Source: Flavobacteriales bacterium UBA4110 (GTDB lineage: Bacteria > Bacteroidota > Bacteroidia > Flavobacteriales > Weeksellaceae). From it: DNA of 64,000 nt. A program made the position numbers and the translations under genes. The notes under the pieces were generated by a model. It had not been told where the DNA came from and ran no database searches. It saw only the letters and a program-made list of their open reading frames with translations. This document shows positions 15,391 to 24,261 of the stretch, piece by piece (the stretch's first letter is position 1; each line of letters opens with the position of its first letter). The stretch is taken from contig DFXK01000009.1 in assembly GCA_002383165.1 (NCBI GenBank), positions 92,775 to 156,774 of the forward strand, in the 5' to 3' direction.

Positions 15391-17304
15391 ATGAATTACG
15401 TTTCGGCAGAAAATCTTACCAAATCTTTCGGTGTAAAAGTACTTTTTCAAAATATTAACTTCAATGTCAACGAAGGTGATAAAATTGCCATTGTTGCTAA
15501 AAACGGCAGCGGCAAATCTACACTTCTGAAAATCCTGATGGGAAAGGAAATTGCGGATAGCGGAACTGTTGTAATTAATAAAGATATTCAGGTGGTGTTG
15601 TTTGATCAGGAAATTGAATTCGATTCGGAGCTATCGATTGAGGAGTTTATGATGACGCTCAATTCGCCACCGATTATGGCTTTGAAACAATACCATAAGT
15701 CGCTGATTTCCAATGATCCGGACGAAATGGAAAAAGCTATTGTGGAAATGGAAATCCAAAAAGCTTGGGATTTGGAAAACGAAATGAAACAGATTCTTTC
15801 ACAGCTGAAAATCAATGACCTTACGCTGAAAATGGGAACGCTTTCCGGTGGTCAGATTAAAAGAGTGGCGCTGGCCAAACTCCTGACAGAAACCAGAGCC
15901 GAACACCGCCACACTCTGCTGATAATGGACGAACCAACCAATCACCTGGATGTGGAAATGGTAGAATGGCTGGAAAATTATCTGAGTAAAGCCAAAATCA
16001 CACTACTACTCGTAACGCACGACCGTTATTTTTTGGATTCGGTGTGTGATATCATCTGGGAAATGGAAGACAAAAATCTGTACGTTCACAACGGTTCTTA
16101 CGCAACTTATCTGGAAAATAAAATGATCCGTGAAGATAACCTGAATGCAACTATCGATAAAGCCAACAACCTTTACAGAAAGGAACTGGAATGGATGCGC
16201 AGACAGCCGAAAGCAAGAACCACCAAATCAAAATCCAGAATCGACGCTTTTTATGAAACAGAAAAAGTTGCGAAAACGGACACTCGAAAAGATGCTTTGG
16301 AATTGGATTTCGAAATGAAACGTTTAGGAAACAAAATTCTCGAGCTGAAAAACCTCAGTAAAAGCTTTGGAAACAATGTCCTTTTAAAAGATTTTTCCTA
16401 CTCTTTCCAAAGGGGAGAAAAAGTTGGAATTATCGGGAAAAATGGCGCCGGAAAATCTACTTTACTGAATATTATACAGGGATTCGAACCTAAAGATTCA
16501 GGTGATATTGAAACCGGAGAGACCATCAAATTCGGTTACTTTTCGCAAAAAGGTCTGACTTACAAGGAGGATGAACGCGTGATAGATTTCATCCGAGACA
16601 TATCGGAAAACTTTCCTTTGGCCAACGGAAAAACTATTTCTGCTTCTCAGTTTCTGAGATTATTTCTATTTGATGACCAAACGCAATATTCTCCTATTTC
16701 CAAACTTTCCGGAGGGGAAAAAAGACGTCTGCACCTCATGTATGTGCTTTATCAGAATCCTAATTTTTTGATTTTTGATGAGCCTACGAACGACTTGGAT
16801 TTGCCAACTTTGACTGTTTTAGAAAATTTTCTTCAGAATTTCCAAGGAAGTGTGATTATTGTATCGCACGACCGTTATTTTATGGATAGGATTGTAGATC
16901 ACGTTCTGGCTTTTGAAGGTGAAGGAGTAATCAAGGATTTTGTCGGAAACTTTTCGGAATACAGGGAAAGTCGAAAGTCGGAAGCTGGTCAGAGATCAGA
17001 AGAAAGAGAAAAAAATAAAGAACAAAGATTAGAATCAACCGCCAACGACCATCAACCAACAACTATTAATCAGCAACAACCATCTACTAAGAAAAAGCTT
17101 TCCTTCAAGGAACAACGCGAGCTGGAAACGATAGAAAAAGAAGTGCCAGAGCTAGAGCAGAAACGTAAAGAAATTCTTGATGAGCTGAATAATGAGAGTG
17201 ATTATGAGAAAATATCAAAATTATCCTCCGAATTAGAATCACTTTCCGGCAAGCTTGAGGAACACGAAATGCGCTGGCTTGAACTGCAGGAAATGCTAAA
17301 CTGA
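15391..17304 (+). CDS. ABC-F family ATPase, Uup-like
   Basis: 637 residues with two ABC domains and no membrane segments. First cassette: Walker A AKNGSGKSTLL (about 37-47), signature LSGGQIKRVAL, Walker B LLIMDEPTNHLD. Second: GKNGAGKSTLL (about 349), LSGGEKRRLHL, FLIFDEPTNDLD. The linker has RRQPKARTTKSKSRI, and a C-terminal coiled coil (about 570-637, KKKLSFKEQRELETIEKEV...) matches the Uup DNA/ribosome-binding tail. ABC-F proteins act on ribosomes or nucleic acids, not transport. Between the second ABC and the coiled coil is a low-complexity stretch rich in Gln/Asn/Thr whose DNA resembles simple intergenic repeats. No sign it confers drug resistance. Confidence 0.92.
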   Translation: MNYVSAENLTKSFGVKVLFQNINFNVNEGDKIAIVAKNGSGKSTLLKILMGKEIADSGTVVINKDIQVVLFDQEIEFDSELSIEEFMMTLNSPPIMALKQYHKSLISNDPDEMEKAIVEMEIQKAWDLENEMKQILSQLKINDLTLKMGTLSGGQIKRVALAKLLTETRAEHRHTLLIMDEPTNHLDVEMVEWLENYLSKAKITLLLVTHDRYFLDSVCDIIWEMEDKNLYVHNGSYATYLENKMIREDNLNATIDKANNLYRKELEWMRRQPKARTTKSKSRIDAFYETEKVAKTDTRKDALELDFEMKRLGNKILELKNLSKSFGNNVLLKDFSYSFQRGEKVGIIGKNGAGKSTLLNIIQGFEPKDSGDIETGETIKFGYFSQKGLTYKEDERVIDFIRDISENFPLANGKTISASQFLRLFLFDDQTQYSPISKLSGGEKRRLHLMYVLYQNPNFLIFDEPTNDLDLPTLTVLENFLQNFQGSVIIVSHDRYFMDRIVDHVLAFEGEGVIKDFVGNFSEYRESRKSEAGQRSEEREKNKEQRLESTANDHQPTTINQQQPSTKKKLSFKEQRELETIEKEVPELEQKRKEILDELNNESDYEKISKLSSELESLSGKLEEHEMRWLELQEMLN

Positions 17305-17360
17305 CAAAAATCAGATTAGAATAACGTATTCAAAATCAACGAATTAATTTTAAAGGACTA

Positions 17361-17447
17361 AGTTTATTTAGAATTATTTAAAATAATATTTGGAAAACTT
17401 AACAGTTTCCATACATTTGCACTGTTTTTAATCATTCTAAATAAACT
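17361..17447 (+). promoter_or_regulatory. Fur-like operators and perfect 14-bp inverted repeat around the receptor promoter
   Basis: AGTTTATTTAGAAT (17361-17374) and its exact reverse complement ATTCTAAATAAACT (17434-17447) flank the promoter; the right arm ends directly before the ATG. The left arm continues as TTATTTAGAAT-T-ATTTAAAATAA (17364-17386), itself an 11-1-11 imperfect palindrome of the Fur type. A repressor bound to both could block polymerase and translation initiation. Assignment to Fur is inference from the iron-receptor context. Confidence 0.65.
17389..17419 (+). promoter_or_regulatory. Promoter of the TonB siderophore receptor
   Basis: TTTG (17389-17392), 19 bases, TACATTTG (17412-17419): an exact Bacteroidota -33/-7 pair, lying between the two arms of the inverted repeat. 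Confidence 0.8.
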
Positions 17448-19712
17448 ATGAAAAGAAAAGCTGTTGCTATAGGCCTTCTGACAATTTCTGTTTTGGGTTA
17501 CGCCCAAGAAACCAAAACGGATTCTCTGGATGTCAGAACCATTGAAGATGTCAAACTTCATAAAGCCGGAAATCCGAACCGTGCCAAGGTTTTTACGACG
17601 AAGTCTAACTTGGATGTGATGGAAAATCCACAGGCTACCGCAATAGTCACGCACGAAATCATAGAACAGCAACAAGCTCAGCAGCTTTCTGATGTGGTCA
17701 GAAATGTCAATGGAATGTATATTACTTCTGCAAGAGGTGGATCCCAAGACAGTTTTGGAGCTAGAGGTTACACATTTGGTGCTGAAAATATCTACAAAAA
17801 TGGCGCCCGAGTAAATAGTGGTATTTTTCCTGAAGTTTCCGGAATGGAACGTGTTGAAATACTGAAAGGCGGCGCAGCTATTTTATATGGCAACGTAGCA
17901 CCTGGAGGAATTATGAATATGATAACTAAAAAACCACTTTTCAAACAAGGTGGAAGTGTTGCTGTAAGTGCAGGAAGCTGGGATAATTATAAAACGACTT
18001 TGGATTTTTATGATGCCTTGTCGAAAAACTCTGCCTTCCGAGTAAACGGTGCTTTCGAAAATAAAGCGAGTTTCCGGGACAAGGTGACTTCACAGAAATA
18101 TTATTTCAATCCAAGTTTTCTTTTTAATATATCGGATAAAACACAATTAGTCATAGAGGGAGATTACCTCAAAAATCATTTCACACCGGATTTTGGTGTT
18201 GGTACATTAGTTTTAAATACTAGCACCTCAAGATCCGTCATCAATGACTTAATGGACATCCGTAAAAATCCGGCCTCTGATTTTCAATACCAAGATACAC
18301 AGATGGCGACAAGCACAGTTACTCTAAATCATCAAATTAACAATAACTGGAGCTTGAATGTAGTTGGATCTTATCAGAGTTATACCAAAGATTTTTTTGG
18401 TAATGATAGAATGCAGTGGATTTTGCAACCAGCCAGCGGTTCTTACCTATGGAACAGAAATCTCACAAGAACGTATAATGAACAAAATTATGGCTCATTA
18501 CAAGCCAATCTAAATGGTGAATTCAGTACAGGAAAACTAAAACACAAGTTACTTTTCGGTGCCGACGCCGATTATTTACAGGCCGATAGTTACATTTTTA
18601 ATTATCAAAAGCAAGATGGTAGCTGGGAAGAAAAAAATTCTTCTATACCTTACGGTACAAATGGGAACACAACCAATGGCAATATATCACTTAGCGATGA
18701 GACAAGTTGGGCTTCTGGATATGTTCCAGCCACTGCGAAAAGAGAACTAACCAGAACACCAACCAGAAGAGCAGGACTCTATTTACAAGATCTCATTTCC
18801 ATTACTGATAAGCTGAAAGTTCTAGCGGGAATCAGGTGGTCATACCTTGAAAATAAGACACCTCTAATTACAAAGTACAATAATAACCAAGCTGTAAGTA
18901 AGGTAGAGTCAAATACTGGGAAATTAAGCGAAAATGCACTGTCGCCAAGATTAGGATTGGTTTACCAATGGAACGATACTTTTATGACATTTGCAAGTTA
19001 TACCAACTCATTTACGCCAAATACGGGAACTGATGTTAGTTTGAATGCTCTTAGTCCTTCTGTTGTAGATCAATGGGAAATTGGATTCAAAAAGAGCTTA
19101 TTAGCTAATACCATTGCCTTCAATGCAACAGCTTATCAAATTGATAACAGTAATCTAGCACAGACTGCCCCTTTTGATGCAAACGGGAACGTAAATACAA
19201 ACACCAACATCAAAGAATTAACCGGAAAAACCAGAAGCCGTGGTGTAGAATTGGATATTACAGGAAATCCTTTGGCCAATTTATCTATCATTGCCGGATA
19301 TTCTTACAACCATATGACATATCTGGAAACACCAGATACACTAAACAGCTTTATTGAAGGAGAAAGAATTGTAAGAACACCACTAAACACTGCTAATGCA
19401 TCGGTATTTTATACCTTCGACAGGTATATTAAAGGATTGAAAATAGGAGCTACTGCTTTCTACACGGGTAACAGATTTGGTGGCTGGAATAACCAGAAAG
19501 ACGCTAATGGTAATCAAAAAACGGACAGAATGATTCCACTGACAGATTTTACTCAAGTCGATTTCAGTATAGCGTACCAGTATAAGAAATTCTTGTTGCA
19601 AGGGAAACTAGGCAATGTATTCAATGTAGTAAATTACAACGTACACGAGAATTACTCTGTGAACCCTATAATGCCAAGAAACTTTTACCTGACATTGACC
19701 TATAAACTATAA
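17448..19712 (+). CDS. TonB-dependent siderophore receptor
   Basis: 754 residues, an outer-membrane beta barrel for ferric siderophore uptake. Signal peptide MKRKAVAIGLLTISVLGYAQ; plug domain from about 55 (NLDVMENPQATAIVTHEII, DVVRNVNGMYITSARGG, FGARGYTFGAENIYKNG, VEILKGGAAILYGNVAPGG), then a barrel of about 22 strands ending NFYLTLTYKL with a terminal aromatic-x-x-hydrophobic signature. The plug wording (RGY, ERVEILKGPxAILYG-like) and length match FhuA/FpvA-type siderophore receptors, not the SusC class. The TonB box is not obvious. Upstream lies a Fur-like operator pair; downstream a PepSY protein completes a likely iron-uptake unit. Confidence 0.92.
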   Translation: MKRKAVAIGLLTISVLGYAQETKTDSLDVRTIEDVKLHKAGNPNRAKVFTTKSNLDVMENPQATAIVTHEIIEQQQAQQLSDVVRNVNGMYITSARGGSQDSFGARGYTFGAENIYKNGARVNSGIFPEVSGMERVEILKGGAAILYGNVAPGGIMNMITKKPLFKQGGSVAVSAGSWDNYKTTLDFYDALSKNSAFRVNGAFENKASFRDKVTSQKYYFNPSFLFNISDKTQLVIEGDYLKNHFTPDFGVGTLVLNTSTSRSVINDLMDIRKNPASDFQYQDTQMATSTVTLNHQINNNWSLNVVGSYQSYTKDFFGNDRMQWILQPASGSYLWNRNLTRTYNEQNYGSLQANLNGEFSTGKLKHKLLFGADADYLQADSYIFNYQKQDGSWEEKNSSIPYGTNGNTTNGNISLSDETSWASGYVPATAKRELTRTPTRRAGLYLQDLISITDKLKVLAGIRWSYLENKTPLITKYNNNQAVSKVESNTGKLSENALSPRLGLVYQWNDTFMTFASYTNSFTPNTGTDVSLNALSPSVVDQWEIGFKKSLLANTIAFNATAYQIDNSNLAQTAPFDANGNVNTNTNIKELTGKTRSRGVELDITGNPLANLSIIAGYSYNHMTYLETPDTLNSFIEGERIVRTPLNTANASVFYTFDRYIKGLKIGATAFYTGNRFGGWNNQKDANGNQKTDRMIPLTDFTQVDFSIAYQYKKFLLQGKLGNVFNVVNYNVHENYSVNPIMPRNFYLTLTYKL

Positions 19713-19741
19713 AAAATATCAAATCAAATTTCTAATAATAG

Positions 19742-19773
19742 AAGTGGAGTCATATTTTTGCCTCCACTTTTTT
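19742..19773 (+). terminator. Hairpin between the receptor and PepSY genes
   Basis: AAGTGGAG (19742-19749) pairs with CTCCACTT (19762-19769), followed by TTTT. It lies 30 bp after the receptor stop and 24 bp before the PepSY gene, so it may terminate part of the transcripts and lower PepSY expression. Confidence 0.7.
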
Positions 19774-19796
19774 GAGGTAATAAAAAAATTATAATA

Positions 19797-20312
19797 ATGG
19801 ATAAAATCAAGAATACAAAAACGTTTATGAGAATCACCCACAGATATCTTGGGTATTTGCTGGCTGGAATAATGGCTGTTTACGCCATCAGTGGTGTTTT
19901 GTTGGTTTACAGAGATACCGATTTTCTGAAAAAAGAAAAGAGCTATGAGAAGAAATTCGAGGCTAATCTGGATGAGAAGAAACTGGGCAAAGAAATCAAA
20001 ATCAAAGGATTCGAGGTTGATAAAACAGAAGGTGATTTGATGTATTTCAAACAAGGAACTTACAATATCAAAACCGGCGAGGCTAAATATAAGAAGAAAG
20101 AATTGCCATTTGTATGGGACAAAATGACAAAACTGCATAAATCACAATCCAAAGACACACTTTCTCCATTGAATACTTTCTTCGGAATTTGTCTTTTATT
20201 CTTTGTGATCTCTAGTTTTTGGATGTTTCCACCGAAGTCAAAAGTTTTCAAAAGAGGAATGGTTTTTACCGCTATCGGAATTGTGCTTGCGTTGCTATTG
20301 ACATTCTTGTAA
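19797..20312 (+). CDS. Short PepSY-type membrane protein, iron-uptake associated
   Basis: 171 residues. MRITHRYLGYLLAGIMAVYAISGVLL (about 10-35) is the first helix of PepSY-TM proteins with the conserved H-R-x-x-G. A charged periplasmic stretch (40-115) follows with KTGEAKY and KLHKSQ, then two helices (about 124-141 and 152-170). PepSY-TM proteins often neighbour siderophore receptors and some act in ferric-siderophore reduction. Histidines in ITHRY and KLHKS could be haem ligands, but that is inference. At 171 residues it is a small member with one periplasmic loop. Confidence 0.78.
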   Translation: MDKIKNTKTFMRITHRYLGYLLAGIMAVYAISGVLLVYRDTDFLKKEKSYEKKFEANLDEKKLGKEIKIKGFEVDKTEGDLMYFKQGTYNIKTGEAKYKKKELPFVWDKMTKLHKSQSKDTLSPLNTFFGICLLFFVISSFWMFPPKSKVFKRGMVFTAIGIVLALLLTFL

Positions 20313-20362
20313 CCTCTAAACTTGTTGATTGGTTATTATACTGCAAAAGGGATAGTAGTTGA

Positions 20363-20442
20363 AATCCTTTTTCTTTTCTTTCATATAAGGAAAAGAAAAA
20401 GATTGTAACGGATAGCCCGACCCTAGCGATTGGAAAGCCGTG
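20363..20442 (+). repeat. Family A repeat, diverged copy between convergent genes
   Basis: ATCCTTTTTCTTTTCTTTC and GAAAAGAAAAAG form a hairpin, followed by ATTGTAACGGATAGCCCGAC and CCCTAGCGATTGGAAAGCC. It contains the hairpin and the GGATAGC block of the family, with the CCCTAG block displaced to the right side. Confidence 0.6.
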
Positions 20443-20464
20443 GCGAGGGTTTTGCCCAACCTAT

Positions 20465-21757
20465 TTATAGTATATGGATTGCTTTCAAAAGAACATTGAG
20501 ACTCCAGATAATTACCATTGAACCAACTCCGATAAACATTACTTTCAGAGGTAATTTTCCGGCTAATTTGGCTGCAATTGGAGCAGCAAGAACGCCTCCT
20601 AAAATCAAAGCAGCAATCAATTGCCAATGGCTGATTCCGATAACTGAAAAGAATGTCAGTGCGCTGGCAAAGGTTACGAAAAACTCAGTCAAACTAACTG
20701 TTCCAATGATATAGCGCGGTGTTTTTCCTTTTGAAATTAAAGTTGAAGTAACCAATGGTCCCCAACCACCGCCACCGAAAGAATCTAAAAATCCTCCTGC
20801 TCCCGCTAACCATCCTACTCTTTTAGTCTTTTTGCGTTTTTTATTTTTCTTGAATGCATTAAACAAAATTCTTATTCCAAGAATGAATGTGTAAGTAGCT
20901 AGAATCGGTTTTATAATTCCGGCATATTTTTCTCCGAAATAAGCTAACAACAATGCTCCTAAAACGGCTCCGATAACGCCCGGAATCAATATATTTTTGA
21001 ATAATTTCTTATTGATATTCCCGAATTTGTAATGACTAAAACCTGAAGCGCCACTCGAAAACATCTCTGCTGTGTGGATACTGCTGCTGATTGCTGGTAA
21101 CGGAATCCCAATATATAAAAGCGCCGCTGTACAAGTCACACCGTAGCCCATTCCCAAGGCTCCATCAATCAATTGTGCTACAAATCCCACCAAGAATAAC
21201 CAGAAAAATCGTTCATCTGTATTATAATTGAGATAGTGATAAGCAACTTCTAAGTCTTTGAAGCCAATATAAAATGAAAGAATATTGACTATCAGTAATA
21301 CAACAAAAGCCAGAAAAAAGAAGGTTGCAATTCTTCTCCATTTCTTTTCATTATTGATTGGAAATAATTGCTTTTCATCTTGTTTGTCCGAATCTGATTC
21401 AAAGAAAAAATCACTTTGTGATGGGAAATTTGGTGCGTAATAAAGGTTTTTATGCTCCTTTAGTTTATTGATTATGATCTGATCTTGTTCTGAGTTTTCT
21501 GTTGCTACAATGAACAAATTCGCCAACTCCAGATAATCCTCTTTGAAATCATCATTGATAATCTTAACCGATGTATTTTCTAACAGAAGATTTTTGATAT
21601 CATCAGAAAGTCTCTTGGCAAGAACACTGATATTAGCATCCGGAATATTTTGCATCAAATCATTGAGCTGTTCCGATGCTAACTTTCCACCGCCGACAAT
21701 CAGGATTCTGTTAGCCGATGCATTGATGAAAACCGGAAGTGAAATTTTTGATGTCAA
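20465..21757 (-). CDS. Fusion: siroheme-dehydrogenase-like domain + TSUP (TauE/SafE) transporter
   Basis: 430 residues. Residues 1-122 resemble the NAD-binding half of Met8/CysG: LPVFINASANRILIVGGGKL (glycine loop at 22-24), LFIVATENSEQDQII, and LYYAPNFPSQSDFFF aligning with the VNVVDDP...DFIFP region. There the usual aspartates appear as N110/F111. After a polar linker (about 123-142) come about eight membrane helices of the TSUP family (VGFVAQLIDGALGMGYGVT, LGALLLAYFG and the GGFLDSFGGGGWGP repeat). TSUP proteins export sulfite or other sulfur anions. Placed 19 bp behind cysN in a sulfate-reduction operon, a role in sulfite or sulfur balance is likely, with the soluble domain sensing or making part of siroheme. 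Confidence 0.85.
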   Translation of the reverse strand: MTSKISLPVFINASANRILIVGGGKLASEQLNDLMQNIPDANISVLAKRLSDDIKNLLLENTSVKIINDDFKEDYLELANLFIVATENSEQDQIIINKLKEHKNLYYAPNFPSQSDFFFESDSDKQDEKQLFPINNEKKWRRIATFFFLAFVVLLIVNILSFYIGFKDLEVAYHYLNYNTDERFFWLFLVGFVAQLIDGALGMGYGVTCTAALLYIGIPLPAISSSIHTAEMFSSGASGFSHYKFGNINKKLFKNILIPGVIGAVLGALLLAYFGEKYAGIIKPILATYTFILGIRILFNAFKKNKKRKKTKRVGWLAGAGGFLDSFGGGGWGPLVTSTLISKGKTPRYIIGTVSLTEFFVTFASALTFFSVIGISHWQLIAALILGGVLAAPIAAKLAGKLPLKVMFIGVGSMVIIWSLNVLLKAIHIL

Positions 21758-21776
21758 AGTCTTTTCTTATTTAAGA

Positions 21777-23015
21777 TTATTGAATCAAACCGGCACCCAC
21801 TGTCACAAAACTAGACTCATCTATAAAGATTATTCCGCCATTGGAAGCCAAATCTTTGTAAGAATCATAAGCCAAAGGTTTTGCGGTTTTGAGTTTAAGT
21901 TTCACAATCTCATTAAGAAAAACCTGCTCTACTTCTTGTTTTTCCAAAGTATTGACATCCAATTTATATTCAATCTCTTTGATGACGCCTTTGACTTGCG
22001 TTGTGTTGTTTTGAATCAGGTACTTTGCACCAGATTTGAGTGGTTTGTCGCCCATCCAGCAAACCAGAACTTCTAATTCCTGTTCGACTTTTGGAAGATC
22101 ATTTGACTTTACAATCAAATCTCCTCGGCTAATATCTACATCGTCTTCCAAATGTAAAATCACACTTTGAGGTGCAAATGCTTCTTCTACTTTTTCCTGC
22201 TTGATTTCGATAGCGGAAATCTTACTTTCGGTTCCAGAAGGCAGAACAGTTACCAAATCTCCAACTTTGTAAATCCCGCTTGTGATTTTTCCTGCATAAC
22301 CACGATAATCGTGAAGTTCTTCTGTCTGAGGACGAATCACATATTGAACAGGGAATCTCGTTTTATCAAGATTAATCGTATTTTCTAACTCTACAGACTC
22401 CAAATAATCCAATAAAGTTTTTCCTTCGTACCAATTCAGGTTTTCGGATTTGTCAACGATATTGTCCCCATCAAGAGCTGAGATTGGAATAAAAACAACA
22501 TTATTCAGAGACAACTGTTCTGCCATTTTTGAATACTCGTTCTTGATATTGTTGAAAATCTCTTCAGAATAATTAACCAAATCCAGCTTGTTAATCGCCA
22601 CCACAACATTCGAGATATTGAGCAATGATGCAATAATCGAATGTCTTTTGGTTTGTTCGATGATCCCGTTTCTGGCGTCAATCAAGATGATAATCAAATC
22701 AGAATTGCTGGCACCCGTAATCATATTTCGGGTGTACTGAACGTGTCCTGGCGCATCTGCAATGATGAATTTACGTTTAGGAGTAGAGAAATATTTGTAC
22801 GCCACATCGATTGTAATTCCTTGTTCACGTTCTGCTCTCAGGCCATCCGTAAGCAAGGCCAAATCCAGTTCGCCATCGTTTTTGAATTTGCTGGCACGTT
22901 CAACAGCCTCTAATTGGTCAATCAGAATGTTTTTGCTATCGTATAATAATCTGCCTATCAGTGTACTTTTTCCGTCGTCTACACTTCCTGCAGTTATGAA
23001 TCTTAATATGTCCAT
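21777..23015 (-). CDS. cysN: Sulfate adenylyltransferase subunit 1 (GTPase)
   Basis: 412 residues. CysN couples GTP hydrolysis to APS formation by CysD. The EF-Tu-like GTPase motifs are GSVDDGKST (10-18), DAPGH, the NKLD motif and, before it, GITIDVAYKYF; two beta-barrel domains follow (DYRGYAGKITSGIYKVGDLV and later). There is no APS-kinase (CysC) domain fused at the C-terminus, consistent with direct APS reduction by the CysH next door. The gap to cysD is unusually long (187 bp) and filled by a dispersed repeat. Confidence 0.95.
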   Translation of the reverse strand: MDILRFITAGSVDDGKSTLIGRLLYDSKNILIDQLEAVERASKFKNDGELDLALLTDGLRAEREQGITIDVAYKYFSTPKRKFIIADAPGHVQYTRNMITGASNSDLIIILIDARNGIIEQTKRHSIIASLLNISNVVVAINKLDLVNYSEEIFNNIKNEYSKMAEQLSLNNVVFIPISALDGDNIVDKSENLNWYEGKTLLDYLESVELENTINLDKTRFPVQYVIRPQTEELHDYRGYAGKITSGIYKVGDLVTVLPSGTESKISAIEIKQEKVEEAFAPQSVILHLEDDVDISRGDLIVKSNDLPKVEQELEVLVCWMGDKPLKSGAKYLIQNNTTQVKGVIKEIEYKLDVNTLEKQEVEQVFLNEIVKLKLKTAKPLAYDSYKDLASNGGIIFIDESSFVTVGAGLIQ

Positions 23016-23069
23016 TATTGTAATGGTTAATTGTTAATGTTGAATGGTTTTCGTCTAACCATAGAATTG

Positions 23070-23181
23070 CTCCCTAGTCCTGATGGAAGCGGCATCCTTT
23101 TTTGTTATTGCGATTGCTGAAAAATTCTAAAGATTGCTTCACGTCGTTCGCAATGACAAAAAAGATACAGTGGACAGCAGG
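23070..23181 (+). repeat. Family A repeat between cysD and cysN
   Basis: CCCTAGTCCTGATGGAAGCG, GGCATCCTTTTTTG, an insert with TTATTGCGATTGC...GATTGCTTCACGTCGTTCGC...AATGACAA, then AAAAAAGATACAGTGGACAG. The outer parts match the copies at 3801 and 57407; the inner GATTGC...GCAATGAC hairpin resembles a second common intergenic element. Confidence 0.7.
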
Positions 23182-23202
23182 TTCCCGACTCCTCAATATG
23201 AT

Positions 23203-24111
23203 TTAGAAATAACCCGCTTTCTTTCTGTCCTCCATCGCAGCTTCGGAGGTTCTGTCGTCTATTCTGGTTTCGCCACGTTCGCTGGTTTTGGTCGTGATAA
23301 TTTCGGCAATCACTTGCTCCAGATTGGTCGCTTCCGATAATACTGCCGCGGTGCAAGTCATGTCTCCAACCGTTCTGTAGCGGACTTTTTCTTTGGTCAC
23401 GACATCATTTTCATCAAGATTGACGAACTCGTTCATTGCGATGAATTGGTTATCGAAATTGAGAACTTCGCGTTCGTGTGAGAAGTAGATGGAAGGTAGT
23501 TGGATATTTTCTTTCAGGATATAATTCCAAACATCCAATTCTGTCCAGTTGCTGATTGGGAATGCCCTTACCTGTTCGCCTTTGTGGATTTTTCCGTTGT
23601 AGGTATTCCAAAGTTCAGGACGCTGAAGTTTTGGATCCCATTGTCCGAAATCATCACGAACGGAGAAAATACGTTCTTTGGCTCTTGCTTTTTCTTCATC
23701 ACGTCTTCCGCCACCAATGCAACAGTCGAATTCGAATTCTTCTATAGTGTCCAACAACGTGAAAGTCTGCAAAGCATTTCTACTTGGCAATTTACCTTTT
23801 GGTTCTCTCAAACCTTTTTCTTTGATAGTATCCTCTACTTTTCTTACGATTAGTTTTTCTCCAATCTGCTCAGCCAATTGGTCACGAAACTCAAGAACTT
23901 CCGGAAAATTATGACCTGTATCAATGTGAACCAATGGAAACGGGAATTTCCCCGGACGAAAAGCTTTCAGCGCCAGATGAACGAGCGTAATGCTATCCTT
24001 TCCTCCGCTGAAAAGCAAAGCCGGACGTTCAAACTGACCCGCAACTTCTCTGAAAATATGAATGGCTTCGGATTCTAATTGTTCCAGATAATCCAAATGA
24101 TATTTTGACAT
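23203..24111 (-). CDS. cysD: Sulfate adenylyltransferase subunit 2
   Basis: 302 residues, the usual length. CysD is the catalytic ATP sulfurylase subunit. The PP-loop SGGKDSITLVHLA (about 35-47), HIDTGHNFPEVLEFRD, GGGRRDEEKARAKERIFS and WNTYNGKIHKGE are diagnostic, and the C-terminus ends in the conserved MEDRKKAGYF. It follows cysH by about 150 bp and precedes cysN in the same direction. Confidence 0.96.
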   Translation of the reverse strand: MSKYHLDYLEQLESEAIHIFREVAGQFERPALLFSGGKDSITLVHLALKAFRPGKFPFPLVHIDTGHNFPEVLEFRDQLAEQIGEKLIVRKVEDTIKEKGLREPKGKLPSRNALQTFTLLDTIEEFEFDCCIGGGRRDEEKARAKERIFSVRDDFGQWDPKLQRPELWNTYNGKIHKGEQVRAFPISNWTELDVWNYILKENIQLPSIYFSHEREVLNFDNQFIAMNEFVNLDENDVVTKEKVRYRTVGDMTCTAAVLSEATNLEQVIAEIITTKTSERGETRIDDRTSEAAMEDRKKAGYF

Positions 24112-24261
24112 TTTTTTATTTTTTTAAACGCAAAGTGCGCAAAGTTTTTTAATCTAATTGAAAATCTTTTAAGATTCGCGAAGGCATTTCACTCAGCAAA
24201 AATTTATACTTATAAATGTTTACAATTGGATATACTTTATATTTTTTAAATAATTAATCAA

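Noticed and set aside
15391..17304. ABC-F gene as an antibiotic resistance factor
   Set aside because: The C-terminal coiled coil and neutral context fit Uup-type housekeeping ATPases.
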